Program-made: the position numbers and the translations under genes
Notes under the pieces: generated by a model
Seen by the model: only the letters and a program-made list of their open reading frames with translations
What the model was told of the DNA's origin: nothing
Database searches by the model: none
Shown: positions 35,955 through 44,945 of the stretch, one piece after another
How the letters are laid out: each line of letters opens with the position of its first letter
Position numbering within the stretch: the stretch's first letter is position 1
Assembly (NCBI RefSeq): GCF_012927205.1
Contig: NZ_JABBGC010000001.1
Coordinates: forward strand, 1,054,001 to 1,118,000
From: Chitinophaga fulva
Lineage (GTDB): Bacteria > Bacteroidota > Bacteroidia > Chitinophagales > Chitinophagaceae
DNA length: 64,000 nucleotides
Reading direction: 5' to 3'

Positions 35955-38900
35955 ATGAAAAGAGGACTACTCTTGTGGCTGCTCGTGGCCATTAGCGTCA
36001 TGCATGCTGCTGCGCAGACGCGAACGATTACAGGTACGGTAAAAGACAGCAAGGGCAATTCTCCGATACCAGGAGTTTCCGTGGCTGTCAAAGGTAAAGG
36101 TACCGGTACTTCCACCGGACCAACCGGTACTTACAAACTCCAGGTAGCCAACGGTACTACGTTGGTGTTTTCATTTATCGGCTACACTGCTCAGGAAGTG
36201 GTAGTAGGTGATCAAACTGTAGTGGACATCTCCCTGGAAGAAGATAAGAAACAGCTCAACGAGGTGGTTGTAACCGCGTTGGGTATTACCAGGGAAAAGA
36301 AAAGCCTGGGTTATGCCGTACAGTCGGTGAAAGGCGAAGACCTGGTACGTGCCGGTGAAAACAACATCATCGAGTCACTGTCTTCCAAAGCTGTAGGTGT
36401 TCAGGTAATTGGTTCCGGTGGTACTCCTGGTGCTTCCGCCAAAATCCTGATCCGTGGTAACTCCACCTTCACCGGAGATAACCAGCCGCTGATCGTAATT
36501 GATGGTGTGCCTATCGACAACTCTACCAACTCCACTGTAGCGTTGACTTATCCGTACAACGCCAACCTGGCTGGTGTAAACAACTCTAACCGTGCATTGG
36601 ATATCAACCCTGATGATATCGCTTCTGTGACTGTACTGAAAGGCCCCTCTGCCGCCGCTCTGTATGGCGCCCGCGCAGGTAATGGTGCTATCGTGTATAC
36701 CACCAAAAGAGGTAAAGCCGGTGGCGTGCGTGTTACCTATGACTTTAACGCCGCTTTTGATAAAGTAAGCCAGCTGCCTAAAGAACAAAATATTTATGCA
36801 CAAGGAACCTTCGATGAGAATGGAGTACCTGTTTATCAACCTAACTATACACCTGGTGTAAAAGCTGCCGTTGCCAGCTGGGGCCCTAAAATCAGCTCCC
36901 TGCCTGGTGTTAAGGTTTATAACAATACCAAAGACTTCTTCCGTACAGGTACCAACTATACACACAATATCTCTGCCACAGGCGGAAATGAGGTGTCTAC
37001 CTACCGCATCTCCCTGGCGCGTACAGACCAGAGCGGTATTGTTCCCAACACCAACTTCTACCGTACAGCTGTTCGCGCTAACTTCGATTCAAAAGTTACA
37101 CAACGACTGACTGTGAATGCTTCTATGAGCTATACTGCTACAGAAGGCACCAAAGCGCAGAATGGTAGCAATACCTCCGGTGTGATGTTACCATTGATGA
37201 GAACTCCTGTGACCTATAACCTGAAAGATTATGTGAACAAAGACGACGGTACCAACAGAAACTTCTACAGCCCTTACGATAACCCGTATTGGACAACAGA
37301 ATTCAACCCGTTCAAAGATAAAATTGACCGCTTTGTAGGTAATATCGGCGCTAATTTCGAAATCAACAACTGGCTGAAAGCCACCTATAAATTAGGTGCT
37401 GACATCTACTCTGATGGCAGAAAACAGGTGTTTACCGTGGGTTCCAACAACAACCCCGGTGGTATGATCGAAGAGAACACTATCAGAAGCAGGCAGTATT
37501 ATTCTGACCTGATCCTGAGCGGCCACAAAGAATTTAACGAGAAATACTCTATTACTGCTAACGTTGGTGGTAACCTGACCCAGACAAGTTTACAGTCCTT
37601 ATACGGCCGTGGTACAGACCTGGCTATGCAGAACTATAACAACCTGGGCAATGCTTCCACACTGTATGCTGACGAAACGCTCACTTTCCAGCGCTCTTCC
37701 GCATTGTTCTACGACGTACAGTTTGGGTATAAAAACATTGTTTTCATAGGTACTACCGGTCGTAATGAGTGGGCTTCCACTTTCTCTGATAAGGTAAAAA
37801 ACAACTTCTTCTACCCTTCAGTGAACGCATCATTCGTGTTTACAGATTTGCTGCCGAAGAACAGCATCCTGAGCTACGGTAAACTGAGAGGAGCCATTGC
37901 CCGTGGTGGTCTGGCCCCTACGGCATATTCTACCAAGACTTATTATGTAAAGCCTTTCTTTGCTGATGGCTTTACCGATGGTAACTCTTTCCCATACAAA
38001 GGTCAGACCGGTTTCATTTACAACAACGTTTTCGGCAACCCGGGTCTGAAAGCACAGTCCGCTCTTGAAAAAGAAGTTGGTTTGGATGTAAAACTGTTTG
38101 ATGGCCGTATCGGCATTGAAGCAACTTACTACAACAAGAAAACTTCTGACTTGCTGGTATCCAAACCACTGGCTGGTTCTTCCGGATTCCAGAAAATACT
38201 GGCCAACACAGGCTCAATGGTAAACAAAGGATGGGAAATCGCCCTTTCCGGTGATGTGATCCGTTCCAAGGACTTCAACTGGGGCGTGAACATCAACTTT
38301 ACCAGAAACAAAAACGAAGTATTGGAGTTAGGACCAGACGTTAAGGAAATTGATGTTGAACCTGCTTTTGCTTCTATCGGTTCCTTCGCTATTGTGGGCC
38401 AGCCTTATGGTGCGCTTTATGCTTCCAAATGGAAACGTACAGACAAAGGAGAGCTGATCATTGGTGCGAACGGCCTGCCAATCGTAGCTGATGAACGTGG
38501 TAACATCGGTAATCCGTTCCCGGACTGGACTGCTGGTGCAAGATCCACTTTCAACTATAAAGGCATCACACTGGGTGTTCTCTTCGATATCCGTCAGGGT
38601 GGTAAAATCTGGAACGGTACTATTGCGAGAATGCACCAATTGGGCAGGACCGCTGAATCTGCTGACAGGGAAAGAACTTACCTTATTCCTGGTGTAACTG
38701 ATGATGGTACTGGTAAAATGGTGCCTAACACCAAAGAGGTTTCTGCAGAAAAATATTTCAAAACTTACCTCGGTGACGGCGCCGGTTCTGCAACTGAGAA
38801 CGCTGTTTTCGATGGTTCCTGGGTACGTTTGAGAGAAGTATCGCTGTCTTACCGCTGGAATTTCAAAGGACAGAAAATACTTCGTTTTGTTGAGCTCACC

Positions 38901-39053
38901 GCTTCTGGCCGTAACCTGTGGTTATCTACCAAATATCCTGGTGTAGATCCTGAAACCAGCCTGACTGGTGCAGGTTCCAACCTGACTGGATTTGACTACT
39001 TTAATAACCCCGGCACCAAATCTTACGCAGTTGGTTTGAAAGTGGGCTTATAA
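35955..39053 (+). CDS. SusC/RagA-family TonB-linked outer-membrane transporter (unit 3)
   Basis: About 1032 residues. A signal peptide (to MHAAAQ) is followed by a carboxypeptidase-regulatory-like domain (GTVKDSKGNSPIPGVSVAVK), LNEVVVTALGITREKKSLGY, a plug (SAAALYGARAGNGAIVYTTK) and a barrel ending KSYAVGLKVGL. No STN domain is present. Codon use is strongly biased as in unit 1. Its SusD partner begins 59 nt downstream. The start is the ATG inside TTGCTTATGA; a TTG two codons upstream is the alternative. It should import an unknown, probably oligomeric, ligand. Confidence 0.95.
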   Translation: MKRGLLLWLLVAISVMHAAAQTRTITGTVKDSKGNSPIPGVSVAVKGKGTGTSTGPTGTYKLQVANGTTLVFSFIGYTAQEVVVGDQTVVDISLEEDKKQLNEVVVTALGITREKKSLGYAVQSVKGEDLVRAGENNIIESLSSKAVGVQVIGSGGTPGASAKILIRGNSTFTGDNQPLIVIDGVPIDNSTNSTVALTYPYNANLAGVNNSNRALDINPDDIASVTVLKGPSAAALYGARAGNGAIVYTTKRGKAGGVRVTYDFNAAFDKVSQLPKEQNIYAQGTFDENGVPVYQPNYTPGVKAAVASWGPKISSLPGVKVYNNTKDFFRTGTNYTHNISATGGNEVSTYRISLARTDQSGIVPNTNFYRTAVRANFDSKVTQRLTVNASMSYTATEGTKAQNGSNTSGVMLPLMRTPVTYNLKDYVNKDDGTNRNFYSPYDNPYWTTEFNPFKDKIDRFVGNIGANFEINNWLKATYKLGADIYSDGRKQVFTVGSNNNPGGMIEENTIRSRQYYSDLILSGHKEFNEKYSITANVGGNLTQTSLQSLYGRGTDLAMQNYNNLGNASTLYADETLTFQRSSALFYDVQFGYKNIVFIGTTGRNEWASTFSDKVKNNFFYPSVNASFVFTDLLPKNSILSYGKLRGAIARGGLAPTAYSTKTYYVKPFFADGFTDGNSFPYKGQTGFIYNNVFGNPGLKAQSALEKEVGLDVKLFDGRIGIEATYYNKKTSDLLVSKPLAGSSGFQKILANTGSMVNKGWEIALSGDVIRSKDFNWGVNINFTRNKNEVLELGPDVKEIDVEPAFASIGSFAIVGQPYGALYASKWKRTDKGELIIGANGLPIVADERGNIGNPFPDWTAGARSTFNYKGITLGVLFDIRQGGKIWNGTIARMHQLGRTAESADRERTYLIPGVTDDGTGKMVPNTKEVSAEKYFKTYLGDGAGSATENAVFDGSWVRLREVSLSYRWNFKGQKILRFVELTASGRNLWLSTKYPGVDPETSLTGAGSNLTGFDYFNNPGTKSYAVGLKVGL

Positions 39054-39112
39054 TAAAGTAACAAAGTGAGATTTTTAGCGATACTAAATTTGGTAATACT
39101 AATAACGAGATA

Positions 39113-40492
39113 ATGAAAAAAGTCATCATAGCATTAACATTGCCCTGCGTCATGCTTGCTACTTCCTGCAGCAAGTTTGTAGACGGGTATGAAACCTCTC
39201 CCAATAACACGACCAAAGCCACGGGGCCATTAGTGCTCTCCGGTGCGGAACTGGGATTGATGTCAGTTTATACAGGAACGCCTGCACGCGCTGCAGCCAT
39301 TTTAACCCAGCAGTTGGGTGGTACCGCCGATCAGATGCTGGCTTACGATACGTATGATATCAAGGAAGGAGATAACTCCAATGATTGGAATAATATCTTC
39401 AACAACATCATACAGCCTTGTAATGATATCGTTGCCAATTACAGCAACGGGAACTCTCATAACAAGGGAATCGCGCTGATCGTGAAAGCAATGGCGCTCG
39501 GTGTTGCTACTGATTTATGGGGTGATATTCCGGCCCAGGAAGCTGGTATGGGGATCATTACCGGTAACTTTACTCCAAAATATGCAGCACAGAAAGATGT
39601 GTATGCTTATATACAGTCTTTGTTAGACGAGGGTATTACTGCTCTGAAAGAAAGCAAACCGGATATCCGGGAAGTAGGCGCGAACGATTTCTTCTTCGAA
39701 GGAGACCTGGACAGCTGGACAAATACTGCTTACATACTGAAAGCAAGATTTGCTATCCATTTGTCTAAAAAGAATGCGAGTGACGCAGCGACCCAGGCAT
39801 TAGCTGCATTGACACATGTAACAAATGTTGGTGATCTTCGTACTGTATATGGTACTTCTACCAACGAAAACAACCAGTGGTATCAGTTTAAGCTGGGCCG
39901 TGCCGCCTTACTCAGAGTAGGTGCTCAGTTGATCAACATGATGAATGCCAGCAATGATCCCCGTCTTAGCGTATATGCAGACAAAGACAAAAATGGTGTT
40001 TATAGAGGTGCGGCTCCCAGCTCTGAAGATCTGGCTGCTTCCGGAATTGGTTCTTATATGACAGGTCAGACTGCTCCTATCACTTTGGTGGGTTATGTAG
40101 AAGCACTCTTTATCAAAGCTGAAGCTAACCTCATCCTGGGTAAAAAAGCTGAAGCAGCAGCAGCTCATAATGAAGCGGTGTTAACACACGTTAAAATCGC
40201 TACTGGTAAAGATGCACCTGCCGCTTTCGTAACTGCTTATGCCAGCGAAACAGATGCCACCATTACCCTGGAGAAAATCATGAACCAGAAGTATGTTGCG
40301 CTGTTTGCACAGATTGAATCATATGCCGACTGGCGCCGTACAGGATTCCCGGTACTCACCCCGAATCCTGAGAACGTGTTGAACAAACCGGCTATCCCCC
40401 GTCGTTTCCCCACTGATATCAACGAACGTCTGTACAATCCAAATACAATACGTGTAAATGATATCCTGAAACCAGTATGGTGGGATGAATAA
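39113..40492 (+). CDS. SusD/RagB-family surface lipoprotein (unit 3)
   Basis: This 459-residue lipoprotein has a signal peptide ending MLATSC (Cys about residue 19), then SKFVDGYETSPNNTTKATGP, as in the SusD-like_2 subgroup. Inside are KGIALIVKAMALGVATDLWG, the C-terminal VEALFIKAEANLILGKKAEA and the family motif KYVALFAQIESYADWRRTGFP. It is clearly shorter than the unit 2 homologue. It pairs with the SusC encoded upstream. A terminator follows. Confidence 0.93.
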   Translation: MKKVIIALTLPCVMLATSCSKFVDGYETSPNNTTKATGPLVLSGAELGLMSVYTGTPARAAAILTQQLGGTADQMLAYDTYDIKEGDNSNDWNNIFNNIIQPCNDIVANYSNGNSHNKGIALIVKAMALGVATDLWGDIPAQEAGMGIITGNFTPKYAAQKDVYAYIQSLLDEGITALKESKPDIREVGANDFFFEGDLDSWTNTAYILKARFAIHLSKKNASDAATQALAALTHVTNVGDLRTVYGTSTNENNQWYQFKLGRAALLRVGAQLINMMNASNDPRLSVYADKDKNGVYRGAAPSSEDLAASGIGSYMTGQTAPITLVGYVEALFIKAEANLILGKKAEAAAAHNEAVLTHVKIATGKDAPAAFVTAYASETDATITLEKIMNQKYVALFAQIESYADWRRTGFPVLTPNPENVLNKPAIPRRFPTDINERLYNPNTIRVNDILKPVWWDE

Positions 40493-40519
40493 TCAAAAGC
40501 ACCTCTTTTCATAAAGCTG

Positions 40520-40553
40520 ACAGGCTGACCATTATTGGTCAGCCTGTTTTTTT
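40520..40553 (+). terminator. Terminator of susCD unit 3
   Basis: Arms 40520-40530 and 40537-40547 (acaggctgacc/ggtcagcctgt) with an attatt loop, then a T run. The ggctgacc/ggtcagcc core recurs in two nearby terminators. Confidence 0.93.
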
Positions 40554-40604
40554 ATTACACTTTCCGGTGATATCGTTGGTACTCCTGACATCTGTTACAA
40601 ACAC

Positions 40605-40636
40605 AAAGGGCTGGCCCGTTTTAAGGCCAGCCCTTT
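40605..40636 (-). terminator. Terminator of the TlpA-like gene
   Basis: Arms 40605-40616 and 40625-40636 (aaagggctggcc/ggccagcccttt), with an 8-nt loop; on the minus strand it follows the stop at 40663 and leads into a T-rich stretch. Confidence 0.8.
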
Positions 40637-40662
40637 GCATTGATCAATATTATCAGAAGATA

Positions 40663-41826
40663 TTATTTCAGTACTGCTTTCAGTTTAGCTATCAGTTCAT
40701 CGCCTCTGAGGTTGCTGGCGATCACTTTGCCCTGAGGATCGATCAGGAAGTTGGTCGGGATAGCGTTGATGCCATACAGTGGCACTACAGAAGAATCCCA
40801 GAACTTCAGGTCGCTCACATGATTCCAGGTGAGGCCGTCTTTAGCGATAGCCGCCAGCCATTGATCTTTGGTTTTGTCCAGCGATACACCTAAGACCGTG
40901 AAGTTTTTGTTTTTGAACTGCTGGTAGGCTTTTACCACGTTCGGGTTTTCTTCGCGGCAGGGACCACACCAGCTGGCCCAGAAATCGAGCAGCACATATT
41001 TACCACGCATGGATTTCAGGCTGATCATTTTACCGTTAGGGTCCGGAAGGGTGAAATCAGGAGCTTCCATGCCTACTTTTACGGCAGTTGCTTCTTCGTC
41101 TCCGCCGCCGGCTGCATCACCATTGCTCAACTGGTTGTTTTTTTCCAGCTCCGCGATTTTGTCGGTCATGCTTTTTACTAAAATATTTTTCGGGAACCGG
41201 GTAGTTAAACCGGTGATGATTTGTTTATGGGAGATGATCTCTTCCGGGTTTCTTACCTGGCTGATAGCAAATACGGCGTTGGCCGGATTTTTTGTTTTTT
41301 CAGCCATGTTAAAGAATTCCTGTTCGAAATCTTTTTCTTTTTTCTGGATAGCGGTCAGCTGAGGCTGGAATACGCTGTCCGGCACTTTTGCGCCGTGCAG
41401 GCTGTCCACCTTGCGCATTTCTTCTGTCAGGGCGATGGATTGTTTGCTGATATCCTGCAGGAACTGCTGTAGTTCGGAAGTAGCTTCGGAGCCGCTTACT
41501 TTCAGGGCATCGAGATTGTTGACATCCCCTTCGAGTTTCATATCGCCTGCATCGAGAGAGAGCAGGATGAATTTGCCATTATCAAAACGGATACGGTAGA
41601 GACCTTGTTCAGGCACCATACCTTTCAGGGTAAATTTACCGCTGGCATCTTTTACGCTGGTGGAATCCACCACTTTCAGGTTGTCCAGCGTGAGTTCTTC
41701 CAGTACTACAGGTCCGAGGGGAAGATTGGTAAAATGTCCTTCGATTTTAAACTCTCCCTTTTCCGTTTGTCCGGCACATCCGGCCAGGAAGGCGGCTACG
41801 GACATCCACAATAAGTATTTTTTCAT
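40663..41826 (-). CDS. TlpA/ResA-like thioredoxin lipoprotein with DUF4369 domain
   Basis: This 387-residue protein begins with a lipoprotein signal (lipobox AAFLAGC). An N-terminal DUF4369 beta domain (about residues 25-130, FKIEGHFTNLPLGPVVLEEL) and a helical linker precede a C-terminal AhpC/TSA-thioredoxin domain (about 250-387). The redox motif is FWASWCGPCREENP, and the cis-Pro region is NAIPTNFLIDPQG. It probably reduces disulfides in the periplasm. This domain combination is common in Bacteroidota. No cytochrome-maturation genes are adjacent. Confidence 0.93.
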   Translation of the reverse strand: MKKYLLWMSVAAFLAGCAGQTEKGEFKIEGHFTNLPLGPVVLEELTLDNLKVVDSTSVKDASGKFTLKGMVPEQGLYRIRFDNGKFILLSLDAGDMKLEGDVNNLDALKVSGSEATSELQQFLQDISKQSIALTEEMRKVDSLHGAKVPDSVFQPQLTAIQKKEKDFEQEFFNMAEKTKNPANAVFAISQVRNPEEIISHKQIITGLTTRFPKNILVKSMTDKIAELEKNNQLSNGDAAGGGDEEATAVKVGMEAPDFTLPDPNGKMISLKSMRGKYVLLDFWASWCGPCREENPNVVKAYQQFKNKNFTVLGVSLDKTKDQWLAAIAKDGLTWNHVSDLKFWDSSVVPLYGINAIPTNFLIDPQGKVIASNLRGDELIAKLKAVLK

Positions 41827-41894
41827 GCTACTGATTTTTTATCGTTTTCTGAGCCTATCAACTGTCAATATTAGCTAAATATCTTCAAAGCGGC

Positions 41895-43346
41895 CTATCC
41901 TTTCAGTTTTTCTGCCAGCAACTCGTTGGTAAGCCGTGGATCAGCCTTGCCTTTGGACAGTTTCATGACTTCCCCTACAAACAGCGACATCAGGCCTTTT
42001 TTGCCACCGCGGAAGGCGGCTACCTTATCCGGGTATTTAGCCAGCACCTCATCGATGATGGGGCTGATATTGTCGGCGTTGGTGTCTTGCAGGAGATTGA
42101 GCCGGGTGGCGATGGCCAGCGGGTCTTCGGTGGTAGCGGTAATCATCTCCGGCAATATCCTTGAGGAAGCGATGGAGAAGCTTATTTTCCCGCTGTCTGT
42201 GAGATGGATAAGCGCTGCCAGGGCTGCCGGGGTGACCGGGAACCGGGAGATGTCTGCCGAATGTTCGTTGAGCCATGATTTCACAGGGCCCAGCATCCAG
42301 TTGGCGGCGGCTTTATATTGTGTAGTGACGGCGGTAAGACTTTCAAAATAATCTGCGGTGCCTTTGTCATCGCAGATCACACGTGCATCATATTCCGGTA
42401 GTCCGTACACCGTGATGTATTTTTGGATCAATTCTTCCGGCAAAGCGGGCAATGTGGCCCTGATGGCGGCGATAAACTCGTCGGTGAGGTGGAATGGCGC
42501 CAGGTCCGGCTCCGGAAAGTAACGATAGTCGTTAGCTTCTTCTTTGGAGCGCAGGGAGAAGGAGCTACCGGTAGCTGCCTCAAAGCTGCGGGTTTCCTGT
42601 ATCAGGGTGCCGCCGGCTTCCAGCAGGTCTATCTGTCTTTTTACTTCGTTATCGATGGCCCGTTTTACGTTGCGGATGGAGTTCATGTTTTTTACTTCCA
42701 CTTTGGTACCCAATGTGGTAGTGCCTTTGATGCGTACCGAGATGTTGGCGTCGCAGCGCATGCTGCCTTCTTCCATGTTCCCGTCGCATACGCCGAGGTA
42801 ACGTACGAGCCGCCGCAGTTCGGTCAGGTAAGCGTAGGCTTCGTCGCTGGTGTGCATGTCAGGCTCGCTCACGATTTCCACGAGGGGTACGCCGGCGCGG
42901 TTGTAGTCCACATAGCTGTTGGTGGGGTCCTGGTCATGCAGGAGCTTACCGGCATCCTCTTCGAGATGGATACGGTTGAGCTGAATCTGCCGGCTGCCGG
43001 CATCGGTGACTACCGGCACATATCCACCTTTGCAGATAGGAGCGGTATGTTGAGATACCTGGTACCCTTTGGGCAGGTCGGGATAGAAATAGTTCTTACG
43101 GGCGAAGTAATTATCCTTTTCTATTTCGCAATGGCAGGCGAGACCCAGTTTGATGGCATATTCGGCTGCTTTGCGGTTCATCCGGGGCAATGTGCCGGGA
43201 TGGGCCAGGGAAATGGCGCTGATATGTGTGTTGGGCGCCCCGCCAAAGGCAGCACTGTCACTGCAGAACAGTTTGCTGTCGGTGAGCAGCTGGGCATGCA
43301 CTTCCAGCCCTATCACTGTTTCATATTTGCTATAGATATCGCTCAT
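41895..43346 (-). CDS. gatB: Aspartyl/glutamyl-tRNA amidotransferase subunit B
   Basis: This 483-residue GatB is of usual length. It starts with YETVIGLEVHAQLLTDSKLF and contains HPGTLPRMNRKAAEYAIKLG, VDYNRAGVPLVEIVSEPDMH and GSMRCDANISVR, which form the kinase-like domain that activates mischarged tRNA. The C-terminal GatB/YqeY helical domain ends KGLMSLFVGEVMKLSKGKAD. With GatA and GatC it converts Glu-tRNA(Gln) or Asp-tRNA(Asn) to the amidated form. gatA and gatC are not in this window. Confidence 0.97.
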   Translation of the reverse strand: MSDIYSKYETVIGLEVHAQLLTDSKLFCSDSAAFGGAPNTHISAISLAHPGTLPRMNRKAAEYAIKLGLACHCEIEKDNYFARKNYFYPDLPKGYQVSQHTAPICKGGYVPVVTDAGSRQIQLNRIHLEEDAGKLLHDQDPTNSYVDYNRAGVPLVEIVSEPDMHTSDEAYAYLTELRRLVRYLGVCDGNMEEGSMRCDANISVRIKGTTTLGTKVEVKNMNSIRNVKRAIDNEVKRQIDLLEAGGTLIQETRSFEAATGSSFSLRSKEEANDYRYFPEPDLAPFHLTDEFIAAIRATLPALPEELIQKYITVYGLPEYDARVICDDKGTADYFESLTAVTTQYKAAANWMLGPVKSWLNEHSADISRFPVTPAALAALIHLTDSGKISFSIASSRILPEMITATTEDPLAIATRLNLLQDTNADNISPIIDEVLAKYPDKVAAFRGGKKGLMSLFVGEVMKLSKGKADPRLTNELLAEKLKG

Positions 43347-43364
43347 AATCCGTACTGATTATCG

Positions 43365-43372
43365 CAAATATA
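43365..43372 (-). promoter_or_regulatory. -7 element of gatB
   Basis: TATATTTG on the minus strand exactly matches TAnnTTTG and ends 18 nt before the ATG. The -33 region is not convincing. Confidence 0.42.
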
Positions 43373-43452
43373 TTCAAATAATGCTGGGTTTCCGACCTAT
43401 TTCATGCCTGGAAATGCCTAACTTGAGACAGATAAAGGTTAAATTTTACCCT

Positions 43453-44835
43453 ATGATCAGCAATGCCCAGATAAGTCAGCTGTACAATGCCCAGCATGAT
43501 TATTTCGATTCCGGTGTTACCCGCCCCTATGCCTTCAGAAAAGCGATGCTGCAAAAACTGAAGAAAGCGATTCAGCGGTATGAGCCCCGTATCCTCGAAG
43601 CGTTGAAGCTGGACCTCAACAAACACCCGCTGGAGGCCTATAGCAGCGAAGTGGGCTTCCTGTATGAAGAGATTGCTTATATAGCGGCCAATCTGAAACA
43701 ATGGATGGAGCCGGAGGTGGTGACTTCCCCCTTTGTGACCTATCCCAGCAGCAGCCGTGTATACCGTGAACCATTGGGACTTACGCTGATCATAGCGCCC
43801 TGGAATTATCCTTTTATGCTTCAGCTCAGCCCGCTGGTAGGTGCTATCGCGGGTGGCAACTGCGCCATTCTGAAGCCTTCTGAACTGGCGCCACATACGG
43901 CAGCGGTGATCGCCGATCTGATCAGGGAGACATTTGAACCGGCTTATATCAGCGTGGTGGAAGGAGATGGCAGTACCGTTATCCCGGCATTGATGGCTTT
44001 CCGCTTCGATCATGTGTTTTTTACCGGCAGTATTCCCGTGGGCAAAAAAATCATGGAGATGGCGGTACCGCACCTCACGCCGGTTACGCTGGAACTGGGC
44101 GGTAAATCCCCTTGTATAGTAGATGAAAAAGTGAATATAAAGGTGGCGGCTAAACGAATTGTCTGGTCCAAATTCTGGAATGCCGGACAAACCTGCGTGG
44201 CGCCGGATTACCTGCTGGTACATCATAACGTAAAAGAAGAGCTGACAGCAGCGCTGAAAGCGGCCATTGTGGAGTTTTTTGGTGAAAATCCCGCTGCCAG
44301 CAACGACTATGCCCGGATGATCAATACCCGCCGCTTTGATGTGGTGGCTGCCTATCTGAAAGAAGGACATATCCTCTATGGGGGACAGACAGACCGTGAT
44401 CAGCGATATATCGCTCCTACCCTGCTGGAAGACGTGGAATGGGACGATCCCGTGATGCAGGAGGAAATCTTTGGTCCGGTGTTGCCCATCCTGACTTTTG
44501 AAACATTGCCACAGGCCATACAGGCAATTAAGAAAAACCCATATCCGCTGGCGTTATATGTCTTTACCAAAAGCAAAAAAACAGAGAATGCATTAATAGA
44601 GCAGGTGCGCTTTGGCGGTGGCTGTGTGAACAACGCGCTGGTACACCTCACCAATCCTGAGCTGCCTTTCGGTGGTGCGGGTTTCAGCGGTATGGGGCAG
44701 TACCATGGCCGGTATAGTTTTGAGACGTTCACGCATGCCAAAGGGATGCTGAAAACCGGTACCTGGCTGGATGTGCCGGTAAAATACCCTCCGTTTAAAA
44801 ATAAACTCGGACTGCTGAAAAAAATCATGAAATAA
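43453..44835 (+). CDS. Aldehyde dehydrogenase (class 3-like)
   Basis: From the ATG at 43453 the protein is 460 residues, the length of class 3 NAD(P)-dependent aldehyde dehydrogenases (AldH3 type). Motifs are IIAPWNYPFMLQLSPLVGA, VFFTGSIPVGKKIMEMA, the catalytic Glu in VTLELGGKSPCIVD, the catalytic Cys in WNAGQTCVAPDYLLV, EEIFGPVLPI and PFGGAGFSGMGQYHG. It oxidises medium or long-chain aldehydes to acids; the substrate is uncertain. Longer starts (43381 or 43417) would add residues not typical of the family. The C-terminus (PPFKNKLGLLKKIMK) may be a membrane-associated tail. Confidence 0.93.
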   Translation: MISNAQISQLYNAQHDYFDSGVTRPYAFRKAMLQKLKKAIQRYEPRILEALKLDLNKHPLEAYSSEVGFLYEEIAYIAANLKQWMEPEVVTSPFVTYPSSSRVYREPLGLTLIIAPWNYPFMLQLSPLVGAIAGGNCAILKPSELAPHTAAVIADLIRETFEPAYISVVEGDGSTVIPALMAFRFDHVFFTGSIPVGKKIMEMAVPHLTPVTLELGGKSPCIVDEKVNIKVAAKRIVWSKFWNAGQTCVAPDYLLVHHNVKEELTAALKAAIVEFFGENPAASNDYARMINTRRFDVVAAYLKEGHILYGGQTDRDQRYIAPTLLEDVEWDDPVMQEEIFGPVLPILTFETLPQAIQAIKKNPYPLALYVFTKSKKTENALIEQVRFGGGCVNNALVHLTNPELPFGGAGFSGMGQYHGRYSFETFTHAKGMLKTGTWLDVPVKYPPFKNKLGLLKKIMK

Positions 44836-44841
44836 AGCTTT

Positions 44842-44861
44842 CCCAGGGCTAAAGCCCTGGG
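44842..44861 (+). terminator. Hairpin after the aldehyde dehydrogenase gene
   Basis: cccagggct (44842-44850) pairs with agccctggg (44853-44861), with a 2-nt loop, right after the stop; no T run follows. Confidence 0.6.
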
Positions 44862-44879
44862 CCACGAGATAAAAACGAA

Positions 44880-44904
44880 GAGGCTGACCTGCATGGTCAG
44901 CCTC
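44880..44904 (-). terminator. Terminator of the tandem-PDZ gene
   Basis: Arms 44880-44889 and 44895-44904 (gaggctgacc/ggtcagcctc) with a 5-nt loop; read on the minus strand it lies about 40 nt past the PDZ gene stop and is followed by a T-rich tail. It shares the ggctgacc core with the hairpins at 40520 and 46089. Confidence 0.82.
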
Positions 44905-44945
44905 CCGTCTGTATAATTAAACCCAAAAGAAAAAAGTGTCTTGTT

